A stretch of 64,000 nt of DNA, taken from NCBI RefSeq assembly GCF_026891095.1, contig NZ_JAPTNL010000002.1:186001-250000 (forward strand). Direction: 5' to 3'. Position numbers and translations under genes: made by a program. Shown here one piece after another: positions 36,314 through 47,724 of this stretch. The notes beneath the pieces are model-generated. The model ran no database searches and was not told the DNA's origin. It saw nothing but the letters and a program-made list of their open reading frames with translations. This DNA comes from Roseovarius salincola. Its GTDB lineage: Bacteria; Pseudomonadota; Alphaproteobacteria; Rhodobacterales; Rhodobacteraceae. Position 1 is the stretch's first letter. The number at the start of each line of letters is the position of its first letter.

Positions 36314-37945
36314 ATGGCAATTACCTCTGCAAACCAGCTTGAGCTGCTGCAAACCGCCGAGGCCGTCGCCCGCGAGAAGATGATTGAACCATCGCTGGTG
36401 GTCGAGGCGATGGAAGAAAGCCTCGCGCGTGCAGCCAAGAGCCGCTACGGCGCCGAGATGGACATTCGCGTCAGCATCGACCGCAAGACAGGCAAGGCGA
36501 CCTTCACGCGTGTGCGCACCGTGGTCGAGGATGATGAGCTTGAGAACTACCAGGCCGAACTGACCGTCGAGCAGGCCAAGCAGTATCTCGAGGATCCCAA
36601 GGTCGGCGACCAGCATGTCGAGGAAATCCCGCCCGTCGATCTGGGCCGCATCGCCGCGCAATCCGCCAAGCAGGTGATCCTGCAGAAAGTTCGCGAAGCC
36701 GAGCGTGATCGCCAGTTCGAGGAATTCAAGGATCGCGCTGGCACCATCATCAACGGTGTCGTCAAGCGTGAGGAATACGGCAATGTCATCGTCGATGTGG
36801 GCCGGGGCGAAGCGATCCTGCGGCGCAACGAAAAGATCGGCCGCGAGAGCTATCGCAATGGTGACCGTATCCGCGCCTATATCAAGGATGTCCGCCGCGA
36901 GGCGCGCGGGCCGCAGATATTCCTGAGCCGTACCGCGCCGGATTTCATGGCCGAGCTGTTCAAGATGGAAGTCCCCGAGATTTACGACGGGATTATTGAT
37001 ATCAAGGCCGTCGCCCGCGACCCCGGCAGCCGGGCCAAGATCGCTGTCATCTCGTATGACAATTCGATTGATCCCGTGGGCGCCTGCGTCGGCATGCGCG
37101 GCAGCCGCGTGCAGGCGGTGGTGAACGAGCTTCAGGGCGAAAAGATCGACATCATCCCCTGGAATGAAGACCAGCCGACATTCCTTGTGAACGCCCTGCA
37201 ACCGGCAGAGGTGAGCAAGGTCGTTCTGGACGAAGAGGCTGAGCGGATCGAAGTGGTTGTGCCCGAGGATCAGCTTTCGCTGGCCATTGGCCGTCGTGGT
37301 CAGAACGTGCGTCTGGCCAGCCAGCTGACGGGTCTGGACATCGACATCATGACCGAAGCTGAGGATTCCGAGCGCCGCCAGAAGGAATTCGAGGAGCGCA
37401 CCAGCCTGTTCATGGAAACGCTGGACCTGGACGAGTTCTTCGCCCAGCTTCTGGTTTCGGAAGGGTTCACCAACCTCGACGAGGTCGCCTATGTCGAGCT
37501 TGATGAATTGCTGGTGATCGACGGTGTCGATGACGATACTGCCAAGGAGCTTCAGGCGCGCGCGCGCGACGTGCTCGAAGCGCAATCCCGCGAGGCCCTG
37601 GAAAAGGCCCGCGCGCTGGGTGCCGAAGACAGCCTTATTGATTTCGAGGGTCTGACACCCCAGATGATTGTTGCGCTGGCCGAGGATGGCGTGAAAACGC
37701 TCGACGATTTCGCCACCTGCGCCGATTGGGAGCTGGCAGGCGGATGGACCACCGTGGATGGCGAACGCGTCAAGGATGACGGTGTTCTGGAACCATTCGA
37801 TGTCTCCCTGGAGGAGGCGCAGAACATGGTGATGACAGCCCGCGTGATGCTGGGCTGGGTTGATCTTGCCGATCTGGAGGCCGAAGTCGAGGGCGAGGCG
37901 GGAGATACCGCTGGCCAAGGCGAAGAACAGGAGGCCGAGGCCTGA
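36314..37945 (+). CDS. nusA: Transcription termination/antitermination factor NusA
   Basis: Binds RNA polymerase and nascent RNA to modulate pausing, termination and antitermination. It has 543 residues: an N-terminal RNAP-binding domain (about 1-130), S1 domain ([21 protein letters not shown] region), KH domains ([21 protein letters not shown] and [16 protein letters not shown]), and C-terminal acidic repeats. One such repeat contains [19 protein letters not shown]. The C-terminus is acidic. As NusA acts on terminators, it is well placed to sense the leader hairpin upstream of rimP. Confidence 0.95.
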   Translation: MAITSANQLELLQTAEAVAREKMIEPSLVVEAMEESLARAAKSRYGAEMDIRVSIDRKTGKATFTRVRTVVEDDELENYQAELTVEQAKQYLEDPKVGDQHVEEIPPVDLGRIAAQSAKQVILQKVREAERDRQFEEFKDRAGTIINGVVKREEYGNVIVDVGRGEAILRRNEKIGRESYRNGDRIRAYIKDVRREARGPQIFLSRTAPDFMAELFKMEVPEIYDGIIDIKAVARDPGSRAKIAVISYDNSIDPVGACVGMRGSRVQAVVNELQGEKIDIIPWNEDQPTFLVNALQPAEVSKVVLDEEAERIEVVVPEDQLSLAIGRRGQNVRLASQLTGLDIDIMTEAEDSERRQKEFEERTSLFMETLDLDEFFAQLLVSEGFTNLDEVAYVELDELLVIDGVDDDTAKELQARARDVLEAQSREALEKARALGAEDSLIDFEGLTPQMIVALAEDGVKTLDDFATCADWELAGGWTTVDGERVKDDGVLEPFDVSLEEAQNMVMTARVMLGWVDLADLEAEVEGEAGDTAGQGEEQEAEA

Positions 37946-37969
37946 TCCGTCAGGCCTCGGGAGCATCGA

Positions 37970-38602
37970 ATGGGTCGCGCAGGGCAACCCAAGGATCGAA
38001 GTGACGGTCCCGAACGCAAGTGCATCGCCACGGGCGAAGCGCAACCTGTCAGCGGGCTGATCCGGTTCGTGGTGGGTCCCGAAGGGCAGATTGCACCGGA
38101 TATCGCGGGCAAGCTGCCGGGGCGGGGCATTTGGGTATCCGCGGATCGTGCCGCGCTTGAGGCGGCGGTGAAGAAGGGGCTTTTTGCCCGAGCCGCCCGC
38201 CAGCCGGTGACAGTGCCCGACGATCTTCCGGCGCTGATCGAGCATCAGCTGGAGCAGCGTGTGGTCAACCTCATCAGTCTGGCCCGCAAGGGCGGCAATG
38301 CGGTTGCTGGTTATGAGAAGGTCAAGGATTGGCTTTCAAAGGAACAAGCCACCGTTCTGATTCAGGCAAGTGATGGATCGGAACGGGGCAAAACGAAATT
38401 AAGCACGCCTCATCGAGGGTCATTCATCGGCTGGCTGACGGCCTCGGAACTCGGGCGGGCCTTCGGGCGACAAACCGCGATCCATGCAGCACTGGGTGCT
38501 GGCGGTTTGGCCCAACGTGTTGTAGATGAGGCGGCAAGGTTGAAGGGCCTGCGCGTCTCGAACGGCGAACAGACCCGCCGGAAAGGAAGTAGAACCAGAT
38601 GA
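37970..38602 (+). CDS. YlxR (DUF448) plus L7Ae-like RNA-binding protein
   Basis: A 210-residue two-part protein. The N-terminal YlxR domain covers about 12-95 and includes [35 protein letters not shown]. The C-terminal part at about 100-185 has [22 protein letters not shown], an L7Ae/L30e-type RNA-binding fold. In firmicutes these are two adjacent genes (ylxR and ylxQ) between nusA and infB; here they are one fused frame, as in other alphaproteobacteria. A basic tail ends the protein. Its stop overlaps the infB start by 4 bases. Its role is probably in the transcription-translation apparatus. Confidence 0.88.
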   Translation: MGRAGQPKDRSDGPERKCIATGEAQPVSGLIRFVVGPEGQIAPDIAGKLPGRGIWVSADRAALEAAVKKGLFARAARQPVTVPDDLPALIEHQLEQRVVNLISLARKGGNAVAGYEKVKDWLSKEQATVLIQASDGSERGKTKLSTPHRGSFIGWLTASELGRAFGRQTAIHAALGAGGLAQRVVDEAARLKGLRVSNGEQTRRKGSRTR

Positions 38603-41100
38603 GCGACAACGACGAGAAAAAGACTTTGGGTGTGCGTGGCGGTCCTCGTTCGGGGAACGTGAAGCAGAGCTTCAGCCATGGGCGGACCAAGAACGTCGTC
38701 GTGGAAACCAAGCGCAAGCGGGTCGTCAAGCCCAAGACGGGTGGCGCGGCTGCAAGTGGCTCGGAATCGGCGCGCTCGCAGGCGTTTTCTGGCGATTCGG
38801 CCAAGCGTCCCGCAGGGATTTCGGATGCCGAACTGGAGCGCCGGATGAAGGCGTTGCAGGCGGCCAAGGGACGTGAGGCCGAAGAGGCCGCGCGCCGCGA
38901 CGCCGAGGAAAAACAGCGCGAGGAAGAGCGGCAGCGCCGCCGCGAGGAGGCCGAGGCCAAGGAGCGCGAGCAGCGCGAGGCCGAGGAGCGCGCCCGCGCC
39001 AAGGCCGAGGAAGAAGAGCGCAAGCGTCAGGATGCCGAGAAGGCAGCCACGCCCGCAGCCGCGCCCGCCGCGCCCGCCGCGCCGCCGGCAGATGATGCCG
39101 CACGCGCCCCGGCCAAGCAGCCGCCGCGCAAGCAGGACAAGGTCGAGAAGGACCGCGACCAGAGCCGCGGACGCGGCAAGGGCCGTGACGACGGCGGTCG
39201 CCGCGCCGGCAAGCTGACGCTCAATCAGGCGCTGGCCGGTGGTGAAGGTGGCCGTCAGAAATCGCTCGCCGCGATGAAGCGCAAGCAGGAGCGCGCCCGC
39301 CAGAAGGCCATGGGCGGCGCCCAGGAGCGCGAAAAGGTTGTGCGTGACGTGCAGTTGCCCGAAACTATCGTGGTATCGGAACTGGCGAACCGCATGGCCG
39401 AGCGCGTGGGCGATGTGGTCAAGGCGCTGATGAACAACGGCATGATGGTCACGCAGAACCAGACGATCGACGCCGATACCGCCGAACTCATCATCGAGGA
39501 ATTCGGCCATCGCGTCGTGCGGGTCAGCGACTCGGACGTGGAAGACGTGATTGCCCAGATCGACGACTCGCCCGACGCTCTGAAGCCGCGTCCCCCGGTG
39601 ATCACCGTCATGGGCCATGTGGACCACGGCAAGACATCGCTGCTGGACGCGATCCGCGACGCCAAGGTGGTGTCTGGCGAGGCCGGCGGCATTACGCAGC
39701 ATATCGGCGCCTATCAGGTCACGACCAGCTCCGGCACGCTTTTGACGTTCCTCGACACGCCGGGCCATGCCGCGTTCACCAGTATGCGCGCACGCGGTGC
39801 GCAGGTGACCGACATCGTGGTGCTGGTGGTGGCGGCGGATGACGCCGTGATGCCCCAGACCATCGAGGCGATCAATCACGCCAAGGCCGCGCAGGTGCCG
39901 ATCATCGTCGCGATCAACAAGTGTGACAAGCCGGAGGCGAACCCCGACAAGGTGCGCACCGATCTGTTGCAGCACGAGGTGATCGTCGAGGCGATGTCGG
40001 GCGATGTGCAGGATGTCGAGGTGTCGGCGCAGACCGGGCAGGGGCTTGATGAGCTGCTGGAAGCGATCGCGCTGCAATCCGAGATGCTGGAAATTCAGGC
40101 GAACCCGAACCGTGCCGCCGAAGGTGCGGTGATCGAGGCGCAGCTTGACGTGGGACGTGGCCCGGTGGCGACCGTTCTGGTGCAGAAGGGCACGCTGAAG
40201 CAGGGTGACATCTTTGTCGTCGGCGAACAGTGGGGCAAGGTTCGCGCGCTGATCAACGATCGCGGCGAGCGGGTGAAAACTGCCGGTCCGTCGGTCCCGG
40301 TCGAGGTTCTGGGTCTCAACGGCACGCCCGAGGCCGGGGACGTTCTGAACGTCGTCGAAACCGAGGCGCAGGCACGCGAGATCGCCGAATACCGCCAGCA
40401 GGCGGCCAAGGAGAAGCGCGCCGCCGCCGGTGCGGGCACCTCGCTGGAGCAACTTCTGGCCAAGGCCAAGGAAGACGAGAACGTCAGCGAATTGCCGATC
40501 CTCGTCAAGGCCGACGTGCAGGGCTCCGCCGAGGCCATCGTTCAGGCGATGGAGAAGATCGGCAACGAGGAGGTGCGCGTGCGCGTGCTGCATTCGGGCG
40601 TTGGTGCGATCACCGAATCCGATGTGGGCTTGGCCGAGGCATCCGGCGCGCCGGTTCTGGGCTTCAATGTCCGGGCCAACGCACCGGCGCGCAACAGCGC
40701 CAACCAGAAGGGCGTGGAAATCCGCTATTACAGCGTGATCTACGATCTTGTGGATGACGTGAAGGCCGCCGCCTCGGGTCTGCTCGGTGCCGAAGTGCGC
40801 GAGAACTTCATCGGTTATGCCGAGATCAAGGAAGTCTTCAAGGTCTCCGGCGTCGGCAAGGTGGCGGGCTGTCTTGTCACCGAGGGCATCGCGCGCCGCT
40901 CGGCCGGTGTGCGCCTGCTGCGCGACGATGTGGTGATCCACGAAGGCACGCTGAAGACTCTCAAGCGCTTCAAGGACGAAGTGTCCGAGGTCCAGTCCGG
41001 TCAGGAATGCGGCATGGCGTTCGAGAACTACGAAGACGTGCGCCCCGGCGACGTGATCGAGATTTTCGAGCGTGAGGAGATCGAGCGCAAGCTCGACTGA
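38599..41100 (+). CDS. infB: Translation initiation factor IF-2
   Basis: GTPase that brings initiator tRNA to the ribosome. It has 833 residues. The N-terminal third (about 60-210) is low-complexity and charged, with long E/A/R-rich stretches typical of alphaproteobacterial IF-2. The GTPase domain has [32 protein letters not shown] and NKCDKPEA. The domain IV end [17 protein letters not shown] is normal. It is the last gene of the operon and is followed by an intrinsic terminator. Repeats of this kind are common in the N-terminal region and give long open frames on the other strand. Confidence 0.96.
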   Translation: MSDNDEKKTLGVRGGPRSGNVKQSFSHGRTKNVVVETKRKRVVKPKTGGAAASGSESARSQAFSGDSAKRPAGISDAELERRMKALQAAKGREAEEAARRDAEEKQREEERQRRREEAEAKEREQREAEERARAKAEEEERKRQDAEKAATPAAAPAAPAAPPADDAARAPAKQPPRKQDKVEKDRDQSRGRGKGRDDGGRRAGKLTLNQALAGGEGGRQKSLAAMKRKQERARQKAMGGAQEREKVVRDVQLPETIVVSELANRMAERVGDVVKALMNNGMMVTQNQTIDADTAELIIEEFGHRVVRVSDSDVEDVIAQIDDSPDALKPRPPVITVMGHVDHGKTSLLDAIRDAKVVSGEAGGITQHIGAYQVTTSSGTLLTFLDTPGHAAFTSMRARGAQVTDIVVLVVAADDAVMPQTIEAINHAKAAQVPIIVAINKCDKPEANPDKVRTDLLQHEVIVEAMSGDVQDVEVSAQTGQGLDELLEAIALQSEMLEIQANPNRAAEGAVIEAQLDVGRGPVATVLVQKGTLKQGDIFVVGEQWGKVRALINDRGERVKTAGPSVPVEVLGLNGTPEAGDVLNVVETEAQAREIAEYRQQAAKEKRAAAGAGTSLEQLLAKAKEDENVSELPILVKADVQGSAEAIVQAMEKIGNEEVRVRVLHSGVGAITESDVGLAEASGAPVLGFNVRANAPARNSANQKGVEIRYYSVIYDLVDDVKAAASGLLGAEVRENFIGYAEIKEVFKVSGVGKVAGCLVTEGIARRSAGVRLLRDDVVIHEGTLKTLKRFKDEVSEVQSGQECGMAFENYEDVRPGDVIEIFEREEIERKLD

Positions 41101-41127
41101 TCCGCGCCGGAACAGAGACTGATTCAA

Positions 41128-41151
41128 GGGGCTGCCGCGGCGGCCCCTTTT
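41128..41151 (+). terminator. Intrinsic terminator of the infB operon
   Basis: GGGGCTGCC (41128-41136) pairs with GGCGGCCCC, with a single mismatch, over a short loop and is followed by TTTT. It lies 27 bases after the infB stop, in the space before convergent mutT. Confidence 0.8.
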
Positions 41152-41163
41152 CATGTTCGCCGC

Positions 41164-41562
41164 CTATAGCCAGTCGCGCAGGATCGGGATCAGCGGAATG
41201 TCGGCGGGTGGCATCGGGTAATCGCGCAATGCGTTCGGGCGCACCCATTTGAGGCTCTGCCCCTCGCGGCCCTGCGGTGTGCCCTGCCATTTGCGACAGG
41301 CAAAGAGCGGCATCAGTAGATGAAAATCGGAATAAGCGTGGCTGGCGAAGGTCAGTGGTGCAAGACAGCTGGCCCAGGTGTCGATGCCCAGTTCTTCGTC
41401 AAGCTCGCGGATCAATGCGCTTTCGGGCGTTTCGCCCGGTTCAACCTTGCCGCCGGGAAACTCCCACAGCCCGGCCATGGCCTTGCCCTCTGGGCGCTGT
41501 GTCAGCAGGATGCGCCCATCCACATCAATCAATGCGACGGCAGACACCAGAACGGTTTTCAT
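41164..41562 (-). CDS. mutT: MutT family 8-oxo-dGTP diphosphatase (NUDIX)
   Basis: A 132-residue NUDIX hydrolase, length and start [13 protein letters not shown] typical of MutT. The NUDIX box is [23 protein letters not shown]. The likely function is removal of 8-oxo-dGTP from the nucleotide pool; other oxidised purines are possible substrates. Its start overlaps the argJ stop by 4 bases, so PPIase-argJ-mutT are likely one minus-strand transcript ending at the infB terminator region. Confidence 0.88.
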   Translation of the reverse strand: MKTVLVSAVALIDVDGRILLTQRPEGKAMAGLWEFPGGKVEPGETPESALIRELDEELGIDTWASCLAPLTFASHAYSDFHLLMPLFACRKWQGTPQGREGQSLKWVRPNALRDYPMPPADIPLIPILRDWL

Positions 41563-42788
41563 GAGCGGTAGTCGGCGTTGATGTCGATATAGCCATGGGT
41601 CAGGTCGCAGGTCCAGACCACCGATGTACCGCCGCCAAGGCCCAGATCGACATGGATCGTCAGCTCTTGCTGCTTCATGTAGAGGGCGCCCTCTTCTTCG
41701 CGGTAGTCGGGATCGACCCAGCCATCGCGCGCAACTGGGATGTGTCCGAACCAGATGGACAGGGTATCGCGATCCGCCGGCGCGCCGGATTTGCCCACGG
41801 CCATCACGATCCGGCCCCAGTTCGGGTCTTCTCCGGCGATGGCGGTCTTGACCAGCGGCGAATTGGCGATCGCCATGGCATGAGTGCGCGCATCTGCATC
41901 GCTGGAGGCACCGGTCACCGAAATTTCTACGAATTTCGTGGCGCCTTCGCCGTCGCGCACGACCTGATGCGCAAGGTTCAGCATGACCTGCCGCAGCCCT
42001 TCCATGAAGCCCACGCTGTCTTCACTCACACGGATGCCGGAAGCACCGGTTGCGGCGACCAGCAAAGTATCGGAGGTCGAAGTGTCGCCATCAACCGTGA
42101 TGCAGTTGAATGTGCTGCTGTTGAGGGCCGAGACCATGGATTGCAGTACCGGCTGATCGACCACAGCGTCGGTGAAGATATAGACCAGCATCGTTGCCAT
42201 GTCGGGTGCGATCATGCCGGACCCTTTGGCGATTCCGGCGATATGAATCTGTTGGCCATCGACCGTGACGTTCGCGCTGGCGCCTTTGGGAAAAGTGTCG
42301 GTTGTCATGATGGCGCGGGCGGCGGATTGGATTCCGTCCATCGAGAGAGCGCCCGCAAGATCCTTTAGTTTCGCGGTGATCCGATCATGCGGGAGGGGTT
42401 CACCGATTACCCCTGTAGAGGAAGTGAAAATACGCGATTCCGGCAGTTTCAGAGCCTTGCTGGCGGCTTCGGTCACGGCCTTGACGGAGGTCGCGCCATG
42501 ACGGCCCGTAAAGGCGTTGGCATTGCCTGAGTTGACCAGAAAGGCCGCGCCCGCATCGCTGACGGCACCGATCTTGGCCTCGCAATCCAACACGGCTGAG
42601 GAGCGCGTCGAGGAGCGGGTAAAGCACCCGGCGACGGTTGTGCCGGGGCTGAGCGTGGCCAGCATCACGTCATCGCGACCGCTGTATCGCACCCCGGCCT
42701 GAACGGTGGCAAAATGCACGCCGCCGATCTTGGGCAGCTTGGGAAAGGATGCCGGGGCAAGCGGCGACAGCGGAGGGGTCGCACCCAT
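41559..42788 (-). CDS. argJ: Bifunctional ornithine acetyltransferase / N-acetylglutamate synthase ArgJ
   Basis: Arginine pathway enzyme that moves the acetyl group from N-acetylornithine to glutamate. It has 409 residues. The self-cleavage site is visible as [16 protein letters not shown], where the bond before the Thr of the A-T-M-L block is cut and that Thr becomes the nucleophile. Other blocks are [11 protein letters not shown] and [11 protein letters not shown]. It is the middle gene in a minus-strand set with a PPIase, which ends 2 bases before its start. argG is about 22 kb away in the window. Confidence 0.95.
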   Translation of the reverse strand: MGATPPLSPLAPASFPKLPKIGGVHFATVQAGVRYSGRDDVMLATLSPGTTVAGCFTRSSTRSSAVLDCEAKIGAVSDAGAAFLVNSGNANAFTGRHGATSVKAVTEAASKALKLPESRIFTSSTGVIGEPLPHDRITAKLKDLAGALSMDGIQSAARAIMTTDTFPKGASANVTVDGQQIHIAGIAKGSGMIAPDMATMLVYIFTDAVVDQPVLQSMVSALNSSTFNCITVDGDTSTSDTLLVAATGASGIRVSEDSVGFMEGLRQVMLNLAHQVVRDGEGATKFVEISVTGASSDADARTHAMAIANSPLVKTAIAGEDPNWGRIVMAVGKSGAPADRDTLSIWFGHIPVARDGWVDPDYREEEGALYMKQQELTIHVDLGLGGGTSVVWTCDLTHGYIDINADYRS

Positions 42789-42790
42789 TG

Positions 42791-43648
42791 TCAGTTCTCC
42801 AGAATCTCAAGGTTACCGATGCTTTCGGGATCGAATTCGTCGGTGTTGGCGCGTTCGATCTCCGCTTTCTCGGTCAGGGCCGCGACATGGGCGTCGAAGG
42901 CTTCTTGCCGCAGGCTGTCTTCGAGTTCGGCGCGCACGTCTTCAAGCGCCGGAACATCGTTGATCCGCGTGTCGTTCAACTTGATCACATGCCAGCCGAA
43001 CTGCGTCTGAACGGGCTGGGACACATCGCCGGGTTCAAGTGCGGCAACGGAGTCGAAAAAGGATTCGACCATGACGCCGGGGCCGAACCAGCCAAGGTCG
43101 CCGCCGCTGCTGGCGGAGGGGCCGGTGGAGTTTTCGCGCGCAAGCGTCGCGAAATCGGCGCCGTCCTCAAGCTGGGCGAGGAGGTCGAGCGCGGTTTCCT
43201 CGGTTTCGACAAGGATATGAGAGGCCTTGTATTCGGTCTCGGGTTCGGCGCCGGCATATTGATCCTGATAGGCCGCCTGAATTTGGGCGTCGCTCAACTC
43301 GTCGCTCATCACGGTTTCGATCGCTTCGGAGGCGATGATGGCGCGGCGCTCGTTATCGAGCAGAAGCTGGCTGCGGCGCGACAGCTCGCCTTCGAAGTTC
43401 TGCATCAACAGGGTCTGTTGGATCAGCTGGTCCAGGATGCCGTTGAACAGGGTCTCGGCAGGAAGCTGGCCGTATTGCGCGGGCAGGCTGGCACGCAGGG
43501 CGACCATGTGGCCAAGCGTGATGTCGGTGCCGTTGACGGTGGCCACGACGGTCGCGGGGTCGGGTTTGTCCTGAGCCGCGGCGGGCTGTCCGAGGGCCGT
43601 GGCGGCGACCAGTGCGAGAGCCGGGAAAAGGGTGTGACGAATGGCCAT
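42791..43648 (-). CDS. Exported parvulin-type peptidylprolyl isomerase
   Basis: A 285-residue periplasmic foldase. Signal peptide at about 1-26 (MAIRHTLFPALALVAATALGQPAAAQ). A SurA/PrsA-like chaperone part comes first, and a parvulin domain at about 135-240 has KASHILVETEE, SSGGDLGWFGPGVMVESF and QFGWHVIKLND. The start ATG at 43648 has AAGGAAGGA just before it; the longer frame from 43705 adds non-signal residues. The role is folding of exported proteins; it is divergent from secA, fitting an export theme. Confidence 0.9.
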   Translation of the reverse strand: MAIRHTLFPALALVAATALGQPAAAQDKPDPATVVATVNGTDITLGHMVALRASLPAQYGQLPAETLFNGILDQLIQQTLLMQNFEGELSRRSQLLLDNERRAIIASEAIETVMSDELSDAQIQAAYQDQYAGAEPETEYKASHILVETEETALDLLAQLEDGADFATLARENSTGPSASSGGDLGWFGPGVMVESFFDSVAALEPGDVSQPVQTQFGWHVIKLNDTRINDVPALEDVRAELEDSLRQEAFDAHVAALTEKAEIERANTDEFDPESIGNLEILEN

Positions 43649-43698
43649 GCGGTCCTTCCTTTGCATTGCTGCTTTGGTTGCCGCGCGGTTGCGCGACG

Positions 43699-43727
43699 TT
43701 GACACTCATACGGCGGCCCCTTACATC
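43699..43727 (+). promoter_or_regulatory. Possible sigma-70-type promoter of secA
   Basis: A perfect -35 element TTGACA at 43699-43704 is followed after 17 bases by TACATC (or after 16 by TTACAT). It lies in the 187-bp divergent space between the PPIase and secA, about 109 bases before the secA ATG. Confidence 0.4.
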
Positions 43728-43835
43728 GGCTCTGGACCAAGAAACCGCCATTCTGTGCCCGTTCTAGGGTGGTGCGGAAGGCGGGGCAAGCAATTGCCTC
43801 TCACGGATATGCACAAACACCGGAACGGATAGAAT

Positions 43836-46547
43836 ATGCTGGGTATCGGAACTGTCGCCAGAAAGATCTTCGGCACCCCCAATGACCGCAAGATCAAGGC
43901 GACCCGCCCGCTGGTCGAACAGATCAACGCGCTGGAACCCGAATTCGAGGCGCTGAGCGACGAGGGGCTGATCGAAAAGACCCAGGCGTTCAGGCAGCGG
44001 TTGCAGGATGGCGAGGCGCTGGATGCGCTGTTGCCCGAAGCCTTCGCCAACTGCCGGGAGGCCGCCAAGCGGGCGCTTGGCCTCAGGGCGTTCGATGTGC
44101 AGCTGATGGGCGGGATCTTCCTGCATCAGGGCAATATCAGCGAGATGAAGACGGGCGAAGGCAAGACGCTGGTCGCCACCTTCCCCGCTTATCTGAACGC
44201 ACTGACCGGCGGGAATGTGCATATCGTTACGGTCAACGACTATCTGGCGCGTCGTGACGCCGACTGGATGAGCAAGGTTTACGGTGCCTTGGGATTGAGC
44301 ACTGGCGTCGTCTATCCCCAGCAGCCCGAGGCCGAGAAGAAGGCCGCGTATGCCGCGGATGTGACCTATGCCACCAATAACGAGCTTGGGTTCGACTATC
44401 TGCGCGACAACATGAAGTCCTCGCTCGAGGAAATGAGCCAGCGGGGGCATTTCTATGCCATCGTCGACGAGGTGGACAGCATCCTGATCGACGAGGCGCG
44501 CACTCCGCTGATCATCTCCGGCCCGGCGCAGGACCGCAGCGAGCTTTACGTGACCGTGGACAAGCTCATTCCCGAGCTGACCGAAGAGCATTACACGATC
44601 GATGAAAAGACCCGCAACGTCACCTTTACCGACGAGGGAAATGAATACCTTGAAGAGATCCTGCACGAGCAGGGTTTGCTGGAGGAGGAGCAGTCCCTTT
44701 ACGACCCGGAAAGCACGACCATCGTGCACCACGTCAATCAGGGTCTGCGCGCGCACAAGCTGTTCCAGAAGGACAAGGATTATATTGTCCGTGACGGTGA
44801 GGTGATGCTGATCGACGAGTTCACCGGCCGTATGATGCAGGGGCGGCGCCTGTCGGATGGCTTGCATCAGGCTATCGAGGCCAAAGAGGGCTGCAACATT
44901 CAGCCCGAGAACGTGACACTGGCCAGCGTCACCTTCCAGAACTATTTCCGCCTTTACGACAAGCTGGCAGGCATGACCGGGACCGCCGCCACCGAGGCCG
45001 AGGAATTTGCTGAGATTTACGGGCTGGGTGTTGTCGAGGTCCCGACCAACAAGCCGATCGCGCGTCTGGACGAGGACGACGCAGTCTATCGCACCGCGAA
45101 GGAGAAGTTCGACGCAATCGTCGAGACGATCCAGGAGGCGCATGAGAAAGGCCAGCCGATCCTGGTGGGCACCACTTCCATCGAGAAGTCCGAGATGCTC
45201 AGCGCGCTGCTGACGCAGGCGGGGGTCAAGCACAACGTCCTCAACGCCCGCCAGCACGAGAAAGAGGCGCAGATCGTGGCCGATGCCGGCAAGCTGGGGG
45301 CGGTCACGATTGCCACCAACATGGCTGGGCGCGGCACCGACATCAAGCTGGGCGGCAATCTCGATTTCACGATCATGGAGGCTCTGGAGGCCAGTCCCGA
45401 TGCCGACCCCGAGGAGATCCGCAAACGGATCGAGGCCGAGCATGCAGAGGGCGAACAGGCGGTGAAGGATGCCGGCGGGCTGTTCGTTCTGGCCACCGAG
45501 CGCCATGAGAGCCGCCGCATCGACAACCAGTTGCGCGGCCGTTCGGGCCGTCAGGGGGATCCGGGCCGGTCGGCCTTTTTCCTCAGCCTTGAAGACGATC
45601 TGATGCGGATTTTCGGTTCGGAGCGTCTGGAAAAGGTGCTGGCGACCTTGGGCATGAAAGAGGGCGAGGCGATTGTCCACCCTTGGGTGAACAAGTCGCT
45701 GGAGCGCGCGCAGGCCAAGGTCGAGGGTCGCAACTTTGACATCCGCAAGCAGCTGTTGAAATTCGATGACGTGATGAACGAGCAGCGCAAGGTGATCTTC
45801 AAGCAGCGGCTTGATATCATGAAGGCTGCCGATCTGTCCGAAATCGTGCAGGACATGCGCAACGAGGTGATCGACGATCTGGTCGATACCTACATGCCGC
45901 CCAAGACCTATGCAGACCAATGGGATACCCAGGGCCTGCATGATGCGGTGGTCGAGCAATTGAACCTGGACCAGCCGATCGCCGAATGGGCCGATGAAGA
46001 GGGCGTCGATGACGAAGACATCGTCGAACGCCTTGAGAAGGCCGCCGACGAGATGATGGCGCAGAAGGCCGCCGCCTTTGGCCGCGAGAACATGCGCTCG
46101 ATCGAAAAGCAGATCCTGCTGCAAACCATCGACGCCAAGTGGCGCGAGCATCTTCTGACGCTGGAGCACCTGCGCAGCGTCGTGGGTTTCCGTGGCTATG
46201 CGCAGCGCGACCCGCTCAATGAATACAAGAATGAGTCCTTCCAGCTTTTCGAAACCATGCTGGACAGCCTGCGCCAAGACGTGACCCAGAAGCTCTCGCA
46301 GATCCGCCCCATGACCGAAGAAGAGCAACAGGCCATGATGCAAGAGATCACTCAACAGCGCGAGGCGATGGAAGCGGCGGCCAAGACGCAAGGGCCGGAC
46401 GATTCGTCCCTGGGCGCTGTTGAAGGGGCAGTCGTGCCCGGCTTTGACGAAAATGACCCCGCCACCTGGGGTAATCCGGGCCGAAATCAGCCTTGCCCCT
46501 GCGGTTCGGGCAAGAAGTTCAAGCATTGTCACGGTCGCCTCGCCTGA
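43836..46547 (+). CDS. secA: Preprotein translocase ATPase SecA
   Basis: Motor that pushes preproteins through SecYEG. It has 903 residues. Walker A is in [18 protein letters not shown], and [16 protein letters not shown] and [15 protein letters not shown] are further ATPase and regulatory blocks. [12 protein letters not shown] is the second nucleotide-domain motif. The C-terminal zinc site [19 protein letters not shown] (CxCx8CH) is intact, so SecB and lipid contacts should be normal. It is monocistronic and divergent from the PPIase gene. Two exported proteins are encoded downstream. Confidence 0.97.
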   Translation: MLGIGTVARKIFGTPNDRKIKATRPLVEQINALEPEFEALSDEGLIEKTQAFRQRLQDGEALDALLPEAFANCREAAKRALGLRAFDVQLMGGIFLHQGNISEMKTGEGKTLVATFPAYLNALTGGNVHIVTVNDYLARRDADWMSKVYGALGLSTGVVYPQQPEAEKKAAYAADVTYATNNELGFDYLRDNMKSSLEEMSQRGHFYAIVDEVDSILIDEARTPLIISGPAQDRSELYVTVDKLIPELTEEHYTIDEKTRNVTFTDEGNEYLEEILHEQGLLEEEQSLYDPESTTIVHHVNQGLRAHKLFQKDKDYIVRDGEVMLIDEFTGRMMQGRRLSDGLHQAIEAKEGCNIQPENVTLASVTFQNYFRLYDKLAGMTGTAATEAEEFAEIYGLGVVEVPTNKPIARLDEDDAVYRTAKEKFDAIVETIQEAHEKGQPILVGTTSIEKSEMLSALLTQAGVKHNVLNARQHEKEAQIVADAGKLGAVTIATNMAGRGTDIKLGGNLDFTIMEALEASPDADPEEIRKRIEAEHAEGEQAVKDAGGLFVLATERHESRRIDNQLRGRSGRQGDPGRSAFFLSLEDDLMRIFGSERLEKVLATLGMKEGEAIVHPWVNKSLERAQAKVEGRNFDIRKQLLKFDDVMNEQRKVIFKQRLDIMKAADLSEIVQDMRNEVIDDLVDTYMPPKTYADQWDTQGLHDAVVEQLNLDQPIAEWADEEGVDDEDIVERLEKAADEMMAQKAAAFGRENMRSIEKQILLQTIDAKWREHLLTLEHLRSVVGFRGYAQRDPLNEYKNESFQLFETMLDSLRQDVTQKLSQIRPMTEEEQQAMMQEITQQREAMEAAAKTQGPDDSSLGAVEGAVVPGFDENDPATWGNPGRNQPCPCGSGKKFKHCHGRLA

Positions 46548-46698
46548 ACCGGTGCGCCGGATCAGGCTCTGATACAGGGTATCTTGACGCTGAGGTACGA
46601 CTCTGCCTCGTCCAATTGACACCGTGAGCGCGCCATAGAGACGCCGCTTTTCCTGACTAGAGTATCGTCACTCTGGCGTGAAATCAGGAGGCGGGACT

Positions 46699-47700
46699 AT
46701 GTCCAAGACAAAGCGTATCGCAATGGCAGGCGGCACTTTCATTTGCGCGCTTGGAGCCGGTTTCATTGTGCAGAGCATGGCGGGAACCCCCGATCAGGTC
46801 GCCGCGTCACCTGTCGAGCTGTCGGTTGCGAATACCGATGAGGACGCGCCGCTTCCCGTGACCAACATCGTCTCCACCTCGGCACCGGTCCCGCCGCAAT
46901 TCGCCCCACAACCGGCGCCCTTGCCGAGCGCGCCTGTCGCGCGCGCAGAGATTGTCCCTGCGGCGTTCGACGAGCGGCCTGTCACGGCGCTGCCCGCAGA
47001 AGAGCCTGCACCAGCATTTTCCTGCGAGACGTTGCTAGAGGCCAAACCTGTTGCCGCGGCCATGGTGGAGCTGACCTTGAATGCGCCCTGCATGGCGAAT
47101 GAACGCTTTACGCTTCATCATCATGGCATGATGTTCACCCAAGCCACAGATGAGGATGGACAGAAACGCCTGGTCGTTCCTGCGCTGACGCAAAGCGCGG
47201 TCTACATGGTATCCTTCACGAATGGCGAAGGCGCGGTTGCGTCCGCTGTCGTGACGTCGACGGATTACTATGATCGCGTCGTCGTTCAATGGCAGGGGCA
47301 GAGCGGCTTGCAGATTCACGCGCTGGAATATGGTGCGGGATATGGCGATGAGGGGCATGTCTGGGCAGAGGCTCCGCGTGACATGGCCGCCGCCGCCCAA
47401 GGTGAGGGCGGGTTCGTGACTCGCCACGGTCTGAACGGGCTGGGCAAGGCACAAATGGCCGAGGTGTACACCTTTCCCGTCGGGTTGACCGAGCGTGAGG
47501 GCGATGTCGTGCTGAGCGTCGAGGCCGAAGTGACACAGCAGAATTGCGGCCGTGATATAGAGGCACAGACCATCGAGATTTCAGCCGGTGGGAAACCCTT
47601 GGTGCAGGATCTTGTTCTTGCCCTGCCGGGCTGCGACGCCACAGGCGATTTTCTGGTGTTGAAAAACCTCGTCAATGACCTGAAGATCGCGCGGAAGTAA
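46699..47700 (+). CDS. Exported protein of unknown function
   Basis: A 333-residue protein I cannot name. A hydrophobic N-terminal segment (about 10-32, with GGTFICALGAGFIVQSMAG) reads as a signal peptide or membrane anchor. A proline- and alanine-rich linker follows (about 45-110). The remaining globular part has four cysteines, in SCETLLEAK, LNAPCMANE, QQNCGRDIE and LPGCDATGDF, that may form periplasmic disulfides. The start was set at ATG 46699, which has CAGGAGG upstream; the frame extends 21 bases further. It lies 24 bases before the binding-protein/OmpA fusion, probably in the same transcript. Confidence 0.7.
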   Translation: MSKTKRIAMAGGTFICALGAGFIVQSMAGTPDQVAASPVELSVANTDEDAPLPVTNIVSTSAPVPPQFAPQPAPLPSAPVARAEIVPAAFDERPVTALPAEEPAPAFSCETLLEAKPVAAAMVELTLNAPCMANERFTLHHHGMMFTQATDEDGQKRLVVPALTQSAVYMVSFTNGEGAVASAVVTSTDYYDRVVVQWQGQSGLQIHALEYGAGYGDEGHVWAEAPRDMAAAAQGEGGFVTRHGLNGLGKAQMAEVYTFPVGLTEREGDVVLSVEAEVTQQNCGRDIEAQTIEISAGGKPLVQDLVLALPGCDATGDFLVLKNLVNDLKIARK

Positions 47701-47724
47701 TCCGCAGCAATCGGGGGGCGACTG

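Noticed and set aside
36050-38245. Open frame of over 700 codons antisense to nusA and its neighbours
   Set aside because: Spans parts of three well-supported genes on the other strand; no domain or ribosome site.
38410-41154. Open frame of about 900 codons antisense to infB
   Set aside because: Shadow of infB; composition follows the complementary codons and there are no motifs.
43764-46622. Open frame of about 950 codons antisense to secA
   Set aside because: Same reason: shadow of a certain gene, no recognisable domain, low-complexity composition.
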